Shown here: positions 30,865 to 35,854 of the stretch, in pieces
Layout of the letters: the number at the start of each line of letters is the position of its first letter
Position numbering within the stretch: position 1 is the stretch's first letter
Origin: Kiritimatiellia bacterium
GTDB lineage: Bacteria; Verrucomicrobiota; Kiritimatiellia; CAIQIC01; Lenti-01
Reading direction: 5' to 3'
Length of the DNA stretch: 35,854 nucleotides
Assembly: GCA_017540905.1 (NCBI GenBank)
Contig: JAFYAC010000015.1
Location: 1-35,854 of the forward strand
Translations under genes and position numbers: made by a program
Notes under the pieces: model-generated
What the model was told of the DNA's origin: nothing
The model's database searches: none
What the model saw: only the letters and a program-made list of their open reading frames with translations

Positions 30865-30962
30865 GGGAGGGCCGCGCTCCGTCGCGGCCGGGCGAAAAGA
30901 GTGTTTCCGAATCGTTCCTGCCGATTCCAGAGGACTCGGCCCGGACGGAGCCGGGCCCTCCC
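30865..30962. repeat. REP-A inverted pair, copy 4
   Basis: Arms GGGAGGGCC-GCG-ctccgt-CGCGGCC and the reverse complement of GGGAGGGCC-CGG-ctccgt-CCGGGCC, heads outward, 98 bp. The loop has changed to ctccgt in one arm and compensated in the other (cggag), as in copies 1-3. The rest of 30740-31033 shows no gene. Confidence 0.75.
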
Positions 30963-31033
30963 GGGGAAATCAACAAATCCGAAGCTTTATGCCGGATGGT
31001 GTTCCAGCCGCCTTGTTGAGTTCCCGTCCGTGC

Positions 31034-33019
31034 CTACCAGTTGTAGCCGCGCCAGGCCGGTGCGGGCGTGGTGGGGCGGTCGATCTGGAGCTTGGCAGGG
31101 TCGATTTCCTCGATGAACGGGGAGACGGAGCAGAACTGGAGATCGCCCGAGGCGGAACGGCGCATCTGCGGGGCGCAGAGCCAGAGGTAGTCCTTGGCGC
31201 GGGTCACCGCGACGTAGAAGAGGCGCCGCTCCTCGGCCATCATGCCGGGTTCTTCGGCGGCGCGCGACGAGGGGAACATGCCGTGGACCATCCAGAGGAC
31301 GAAGACAGCCTTCCATTCGAGGCCCTTGGCCTGGTGGACGGTCGTCAGGCGGATGGCGTCGTCGGGGTCGGCGTCGCGGCCGGCGGAGGCCTGCGGAGTC
31401 CCGGAGTCGAGGTTGGTCTGGAGGCTCATCTCGTCGAGGAACGCCTCGGTGGAAGGGTATTTGGCCGCAAAGGCGCACAGTTCCGTGATGTCTTCCTGGC
31501 GGGAGCGGGGGGTGTCGAAGGTCGCGTCGATGATGTCGGCGTAAAAAGCCTTGACGAAGGTTTCGACGAGCTCCCCGGGGCGGCCCAGGAGCGCCGTGTC
31601 GCCGGCGGGGAAGAGCGCGGACTCGAGGTCGCACCAGGCGCCGCGCGCGTCGGCGGGCAGGGCGTCGGCCAGGGCGGCGCGGGATTCGTAGTCGCGGAGG
31701 TCCAGGCGGCCGCCCAGCTTGCGCCACATGGTTTCGGCGCGCTTGGGGCCGACCTTGGGGAAGAGTTCCATCCAGCGGGCGAAGGCCAGGAAGTCGGCGG
31801 GATTGACGGCGAGGCGCAGCGGGGCGACGACGTCCTTGATGTGGGCCTGCTCGAAGAAGCGGACGCCGGAGACGACGGTGTAGGGCATCTGGGCGCGGTT
31901 GAGCTCCAGCTGCAGCTCCATGGCGTGGAAGTGGGAGCGGTAGAGGACGGCGATCTCGCCGGGGCGGACCTCGCCGGATTCAATCAGGCGCATGGCTTTC
32001 TCGACGACGTAGCGGGCCTGGTGGCGGCCGTCGGAGAGGTGGACCAGCGTGGGGCGTACGCCGCCGGGACGGTGGGGAACGAGGGTCTTGGGGTACTGCT
32101 CGGGGTTGCCCGCGATGACGTCGTTCGCGACATCGAGGACGCCGGGGACGCTGCGGTAGTTGCGTTCGAGCTTGTAGATGCGGGCCGCGGGATGGCGCTT
32201 GCGGAAGTCGAGGAAATTGACGATTTCGGCGCCGCGCCAGGAGTAGATGCTCTGGAAGTCGTCGCCCACCGCCATCAGGTTGTCGTGGCCGGCGGCGATA
32301 AGGTCCACGAAGTCGGACTGGATGCGCGAGGTGTCCTGGTATTCGTCCACGAGGACGTGGTGGAAGGTGTTGCGGTAGTGTTCGGCGACGTCCGGGCACT
32401 CGCGGAGGAGCCGCAGGCCGTTCAGCAGCAGGTCGTCGAAGTCCATGCCCTGGGCTTCGCGCTTGCGGCGGTCGTAGAGGTCGTGGACCTTGAGCATGCC
32501 CTCGATGTCGGCTTCGGGCGAGGTGAAGCGGTCCTCCAGGGTCTCGCGGAGATCGGCCATGCGGCTGGCGGCCAGGCCGAACACGCCGTGGAGGACGTCC
32601 GGCTTGGGGAACTTCTTGTTGCCTTTGAGGCCGAGGTCGGCGATGCACTGCTTGAGGAGCCGGGAGGCGTCGTCCTCGTCGAGGATCGCGAAGGAGCGGT
32701 CGTATCCAAGGCGCTCGGCGTGGCGGCGGAGCATGCGGTTCGCCACGGAATGGAAGGTGCCGCCCCAGAGGGATTCGATGCCGCCGCTCATGAGCTGCCC
32801 CGCCCGCTCGAGCATCTCCTTGGCGGCGCGGTTGGTGAAGGTCAGCAGGAGGATGTTCCAGGGGCGTATGCCGTGCTCCTGGACGAGCCAGGCGACGCGG
32901 TGGGTCAGGGTGCGGGTCTTGCCGGTGCCGGCGGCGGCGATGACGAGCGCCGGGCCGTCGGGGGCGGTGACGGCGGCGCGCTGCTGGTCGTTGAGTTCGG
33001 CGAGGAGGTCGGTGGGCAT
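31034..33019 (-). CDS. UvrD/PcrA/Rep-family ATP-dependent helicase
   Basis: The 661-residue SF1A helicase carries LNDQQRAAV (Q-motif region), Walker A AAAGTGKTRTLTHR with Lys34, LLLTFTNRAAKEM (Ia), DEYQDTS (Walker B), VGDDFQSIYSWRGAEI (III), LERNYRS (IV), TVHQAKGLEW (V) and LFYVAVTRAKDYLWL (VI). It unwinds DNA 3'-5' in repair or replication restart. It is shorter than E. coli UvrD (720) and nearer to Rep. The region between 2A and the C-terminus lacks the long basic tail of UvrD. The neighbours give no clue to a special role. Confidence 0.92.
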   Translation of the reverse strand: MPTDLLAELNDQQRAAVTAPDGPALVIAAAGTGKTRTLTHRVAWLVQEHGIRPWNILLLTFTNRAAKEMLERAGQLMSGGIESLWGGTFHSVANRMLRRHAERLGYDRSFAILDEDDASRLLKQCIADLGLKGNKKFPKPDVLHGVFGLAASRMADLRETLEDRFTSPEADIEGMLKVHDLYDRRKREAQGMDFDDLLLNGLRLLRECPDVAEHYRNTFHHVLVDEYQDTSRIQSDFVDLIAAGHDNLMAVGDDFQSIYSWRGAEIVNFLDFRKRHPAARIYKLERNYRSVPGVLDVANDVIAGNPEQYPKTLVPHRPGGVRPTLVHLSDGRHQARYVVEKAMRLIESGEVRPGEIAVLYRSHFHAMELQLELNRAQMPYTVVSGVRFFEQAHIKDVVAPLRLAVNPADFLAFARWMELFPKVGPKRAETMWRKLGGRLDLRDYESRAALADALPADARGAWCDLESALFPAGDTALLGRPGELVETFVKAFYADIIDATFDTPRSRQEDITELCAFAAKYPSTEAFLDEMSLQTNLDSGTPQASAGRDADPDDAIRLTTVHQAKGLEWKAVFVLWMVHGMFPSSRAAEEPGMMAEERRLFYVAVTRAKDYLWLCAPQMRRSASGDLQFCSVSPFIEEIDPAKLQIDRPTTPAPAWRGYNW

Positions 33020-33026
33020 GGGAAAA

Positions 33027-33056
33027 CTAGATTGCCTAGAAAGCCTAGAAATCTAG
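33027..33056. repeat. CTAG-rich tandem repeat in the helicase leader
   Basis: Two perfect tandem copies of GCCTAGAAA (33034-33042, 33043-33051) lie inside an inverted CTAGATT/AATCTAG pair (33027-33033, 33050-33056). Four CTAG sites occur in 30 bases, between the coiled-coil gene and the helicase start. Confidence 0.7.
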
Positions 33057-33069
33057 ACGGGGCAGGGAG

Positions 33070-33951
33070 CTACTTGGCTGGGGCGGCGTCGGGGGATTGG
33101 GCGGCCTGCATCTGGGCGGCCTTGGTGTCGATGAAGCGCTGGATGTACGCGGCGCGGTATTCGTCATCGCAGCGGCGGCGGGTGGCGGGGTCCATTTCGG
33201 TAATCGGGATTTCTAGGTTGCCGGCGAGCTCGGTCTCGATGCGGGCGAAGCGGACGCCGTCGCGCCGGCCGTAGTACTTGAGGACGCCCTTGCGGACGAG
33301 GCCGTTCTTGGTGCGCAGTTCGACGGTTTCGCCGAGCTGGTACATGGGTTCGGTCTGGTCGAGGCGGGCGCGGAAGGTTTCCAGGGCCTGGGCCTTCTTG
33401 GCTTCAAACGCCTGGCGCTGGGCTTCGGCTTCGGCCGCGGCGGCTTCTTCGGCGGCGCGGGCGGCCGCGGCTTCGGCTTCGGCCTGGGCTTGGAGGGCGG
33501 CTTCCTTTTCCGCCTCCAGGCGGGCTTTTTCGGCCTCTTCGGCGGCTTTCTTGTCGGCTTCGGCTTTTTCCTTGGCGGCTTTTTCTTCGGCGAGTTTCTG
33601 CTCGCGGGCGGCACGGTCGGCGGCGATCTGTTCTTCGCTGGGGATGTTGGCGGGCGGGACGAATTCTTCTTCCTTGGGGAGGAGGAACCAGACGAGGGCG
33701 CCGACCAGGATGACGCCGGCGACGGCGCCGAGGGCGATCAGCCGCTTGGTCTCGGGAGGGAGACCGCCGGAGACGTTCTTGCCGGTCTTGAAGTTGTAGC
33801 CGCACTGGACGCAGAGGACGGCGTCGGCCGGGGCCTTGGCGCCGCACTTGGGGCAGGGTTTGCCGGCGCCGTGGAGGTCGGGGGCGTCGTGGATGACGTG
33901 GAGGTCGGGGCGGGTGGCGTCGGTTTCGGGGGTGTCAGGGGTGTCGCTCAT
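33070..33951 (-). CDS. Zinc-ribbon membrane protein with a long Ala/Glu/Lys coiled coil
   Basis: The 293-residue protein was not recognised as a named family. A double-zinc-knuckle-like ribbon (CPKCG at 33 and CVQCG at 47: Cys33, 36, 47, 50) precedes a single membrane helix (71-91, LIALGAVAGVILVGALVWFLL-type). A 100-residue Ala/Glu/Lys/Gln-rich region (about 106-205) follows and predicts a long coiled coil, like the middle of TolA. The C-terminal 90 residues hold a small folded-looking part (GETVELRTKNGLVRKGVLKYYGRRDGVRFARIE). The topology would place the coil on the other side of the membrane from the zinc ribbon. Possible roles are envelope spanning or signalling. Confidence 0.78.
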   Translation of the reverse strand: MSDTPDTPETDATRPDLHVIHDAPDLHGAGKPCPKCGAKAPADAVLCVQCGYNFKTGKNVSGGLPPETKRLIALGAVAGVILVGALVWFLLPKEEEFVPPANIPSEEQIAADRAAREQKLAEEKAAKEKAEADKKAAEEAEKARLEAEKEAALQAQAEAEAAAARAAEEAAAAEAEAQRQAFEAKKAQALETFRARLDQTEPMYQLGETVELRTKNGLVRKGVLKYYGRRDGVRFARIETELAGNLEIPITEMDPATRRRCDDEYRAAYIQRFIDTKAAQMQAAQSPDAAPAK

Positions 33952-34095
33952 GGGGGGGGCTCCGGGGTTGGCGGTGGGTGGAATTCAGATTACAGCGAGG
34001 AAAGAGTTGAGGGATTTGTGGAGGAAGGAGCGAAGGGCGGGGAGGAGGCGCAACCGCACGGGCCAATTCGCTTTCCTGTGGAATCCCAGGGGCGC

Positions 34096-34189
34096 GGCGG
34101 GCAGGGGACTGCCCGCCCTACCCAACGGTCGCACGAACCGCTCTTCCCCGGTGCAAAGCCCGGGTAGGGCGGCGAGTCCCCTCGCCGCC
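34096..34189. repeat. REP-B inverted pair (intact), inward-facing heads
   Basis: Two hairpins, GGCGGGCAGGGGACTGCCCG-type at 34096-34123 and its relative GGGTAGGGCGGCGAGTCCCC-type at 34162-34189, each with a GTAG head (CTAC when read on the plus strand for the first). The first is identical over 28 bp to the target restored at 7161-7493. The remaining 33952-34095 has no gene. Confidence 0.8.
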
Positions 34190-34223
34190 GCGCGGATGGT
34201 GTGCGTTTTCGCAAGACGCATGG

Positions 34224-35804
34224 TTAGCCGATCGCTTCGTCGAGTTTGGCGACGAGGGCGTCGAGGGTGATGCGTTCCTGGGTCATGGAGTCGCGTTCGC
34301 GCAGGGTGACGGTGCCGTCTTCGAGGGTCTGGAAGTCGACGGTGACGCACCAGGGGGTCCCGGCTTCGTCCATGCGGCGGTAGCGGCGGCCGATGGCCCC
34401 GGTTTCGTCCCAGAAGCAGTTCCACCGGCGCTGCAGGCGGGCGAAGATTTCGCGAGCCTTGGCGTAGAGTTCGGGCTTGTTCTTGACGAGCGGGAAGACG
34501 CCGGCCTTGATGGGGGCGATGGCGGGGGAGAAGCGCAGGACGGTGCGGGTGTCGGTCTTGCCCTTGGCGTCGGTCAGGGTCTCTTCGTCGTAGGCGTTGC
34601 AGAGGAGCGCCAGGGCGAGGCGGTCGGTGCCGGCGGAGGGTTCGATGACGTGCGGGACGTACTTGCCTTCGAGGAGTTTGTCGAGGAAGGCGTTGGCGTC
34701 TTCGGCGGATTTGCCGCGGGCGGTCCAGGCGGCGACGGTCTTGGCGCGGAAGGCGGCCAGCTCGTCGGGGGTCTTGGCCTTGGCGGCGTTCTTGAGGGCT
34801 TCGTCGAAGACTTCCATCGACTTGCCGGAGTGCTTCTGGTGCTGCGTGAGGTCGAAGTCGCTGCGGGCGGCGATGCCTTCGAGTTCCTGGACGCCGAAGG
34901 GGAAGGCGTATTCGATGTCGACGCACGCGCGGGCGTAGTGGGCGAGTTCGTCGCCGGTCTGCCAGTAGAGGTGCAGGTCGGCTTCGGGCAGGCCGATGGC
35001 GCGGTAGAAGGCGAGGCGCTGCTCGACCCAGTAGCGGTGCCAGACTTCCCACCCCCAGTCGGGCTGTGGGGCGCCGGCCAGGTCGGGGTTGTCGGCCAGG
35101 GTGGCGACATGGCCGCAGAGGAGCTCGACGGCTTCGTCGGGCGGGATGAAGAACTCGAGCTCCATCTGCTCGAATTCGCGGGAGCGGAAGGTGTAGTTGC
35201 GCGGGTTGATCTCGTTGCGGAAGGATTTGCCGGTCTGGGCGACGCCGAAGGGGACTTTCTGGCGCGCGGTCGCGTAGATGTTGTTGAACTGCGCGAAGAT
35301 GGCCTGCGCGGTCTCGGGGCGCAGCCACGCGACGGCGGAGTCGTCTTCGACGGGGCCGACGTAGGTCTTGAACATGAGGTTGAAGCTGCGCGGGGCGGTC
35401 AGGTTCTTCGAGCCGCACGCGGGGCAGACGGTGCCTTCGGGGAGGGCGAAGGAGGAGCCTTCCTTGATCAGCTGCTTGCCCTGCTCCTCGCAGAGCTGGT
35501 CGGCGCGGAAGCGTTTGCGGCAGTCCTTGCAGTCGACCATCGGGTCGGCGAAGCCGTCGGCATGGCCGGACGCCTTCCAGATGGCGGGATGCATGATGAT
35601 GGTCGCGTCGAGGCCGACGACGTCCTCGCGGGAGCGGACCATGGCCTTCCACCAGGCGTCCTTGATGTTGCGCTTGAGCTCGGAGCCGAGGGGGCCGTAG
35701 TCCCAGAAGCCGTTGATGCCGCCGTAGAGTTCGGAGGACTGGAAGATGAAACCGCGACGCTTGCAGAGGGATGCAAGGATTTCCATGTTGATGTTCTTGT
35801 TCAT
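34224..35804 (-). CDS. glyQS: Glycine--tRNA ligase (dimeric alpha2 type)
   Basis: The 526-residue class II synthetase begins [17 protein letters not shown] and carries the GlyRS hallmark [18 protein letters not shown], then zinc-binding CKDC (about 92-95) and CPACG segments, [14 protein letters not shown] (motif 2 region) and [25 protein letters not shown]. It attaches glycine to tRNA-Gly in the cytosol. The alpha2 form is typical of many bacteria, archaea and eukaryotes; the proteobacterial alpha2beta2 form would need two genes. The ATG at 35804 fits the family N-terminus; an in-frame ATG 13 codons upstream overlaps the promoter. No ribosome site is seen, and the promoter lies just upstream. 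Confidence 0.95.
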   Translation of the reverse strand: MNKNINMEILASLCKRRGFIFQSSELYGGINGFWDYGPLGSELKRNIKDAWWKAMVRSREDVVGLDATIIMHPAIWKASGHADGFADPMVDCKDCRKRFRADQLCEEQGKQLIKEGSSFALPEGTVCPACGSKNLTAPRSFNLMFKTYVGPVEDDSAVAWLRPETAQAIFAQFNNIYATARQKVPFGVAQTGKSFRNEINPRNYTFRSREFEQMELEFFIPPDEAVELLCGHVATLADNPDLAGAPQPDWGWEVWHRYWVEQRLAFYRAIGLPEADLHLYWQTGDELAHYARACVDIEYAFPFGVQELEGIAARSDFDLTQHQKHSGKSMEVFDEALKNAAKAKTPDELAAFRAKTVAAWTARGKSAEDANAFLDKLLEGKYVPHVIEPSAGTDRLALALLCNAYDEETLTDAKGKTDTRTVLRFSPAIAPIKAGVFPLVKNKPELYAKAREIFARLQRRWNCFWDETGAIGRRYRRMDEAGTPWCVTVDFQTLEDGTVTLRERDSMTQERITLDALVAKLDEAIG

Positions 35805-35814
35805 AGTGCGGGGG

Positions 35815-35843
35815 AGGATGCGCCAAATCGGGCGGCGCGTCAA
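35815..35843 (-). promoter_or_regulatory. Candidate promoter of glyQS
   Basis: Minus strand: TTGACG (35838-35843), 17-base spacer, CATCCT (35815-35820). The predicted start is within a few bases of the ATG. The -10 is weak. Confidence 0.4.
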
Positions 35844-35854
35844 GCCGGGGGTGC

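Noticed and set aside
29567-33274. Very long open frame on the plus strand (over 1200 codons)
   Set aside because: It runs antisense through the MATE, helicase and coiled-coil genes, whose motifs are convincing. Its low-complexity protein is typical of an antisense frame in GC-rich DNA.
33404-33847. Alternative frames rich in Arg/Pro or Ala/Ser within the coiled-coil gene
   Set aside because: They are shifted translations of the GAG/GCG-rich coil codons, with no independent start signals.

Overview
The window is GC-rich bacterial chromosome with housekeeping genes (rpsT, glyQS, a UvrD/PcrA-type helicase, ybaK), three blocks of surface-polysaccharide genes and unusually repeat-rich intergenic gaps. 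The truncated gene at the left edge joins a signal peptide, an InlB B-type (Listeria-Bacteroides) repeat and the start of a BspA-like leucine-rich region. Such proteins, in a high-GC Gram-negative-looking setting, suggest the Planctomycetes-Verrucomicrobia-Chlamydiae group, and Kiritimatiellota best of all. That placement is inference: no rRNA gene is present.

Layout. 1-3135 (minus): edge surface protein, an unknown two-helix membrane protein, and an 8-oxoguanine-deaminase-like amidohydrolase. 3136-3927: repeats. 3928-6904 (minus): GDP-fucose-synthase-like epimerase, a second SDR and a GT4 glycosyltransferase, closely spaced. 6941-7809: repeats. 7810-9372 (minus): acidic-tailed small protein, metallo-beta-lactamase-fold hydrolase and rpsT with a clear promoter and terminator. 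9546-17456 (plus): polysaccharide assembly operon (O-antigen ligase/polymerase-like protein, sulfatase-like membrane enzyme, GT4, GT2, GT4, GT39-like). From the second gene on, every junction is an ATGA overlap. 17669-19237 (plus): Wzx-like flippase. 19527-21289: divergent methyltransferase and LicD-family transferase. 21369-26894 (minus): tightly coupled five-gene operon (polysaccharide pyruvyl transferase, FrhB-type iron-sulfur protein, methyltransferase, class V aminotransferase, cytidylyltransferase fused to a Gfo/Idh/MocA domain). 27096-27584 (plus): ybaK. 28294-35804 (minus): PAP2-like protein, zinc-ribbon/Smr protein, MATE transporter, helicase, zinc-ribbon coiled-coil membrane protein and glyQS.

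How the genes may work together. The plus-strand block, the flippase and the GT/epimerase block look like one dispersed exopolysaccharide or O-antigen locus. The cytidylyltransferase-oxidoreductase, aminotransferase, methyltransferase and LicD genes suggest a route that builds a CDP-linked amino (possibly N-methylated) alcohol and transfers its phosphate ester to glycan, analogous to phosphocholine decoration. I know of no characterised pathway with this gene set, so it is the main functional hypothesis here.

The intergenic DNA holds at least three families of REP-like hairpins with GTAG or GGAG heads, usually in inverted pairs. It also holds a 294-bp foldback element that has landed inside one REP hairpin and left an 11-bp target duplication. 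The matching empty site, identical over 28 bp, lies at 34096-34123. No transposase or RAYT gene is present, so these elements would have to be mobilised in trans.
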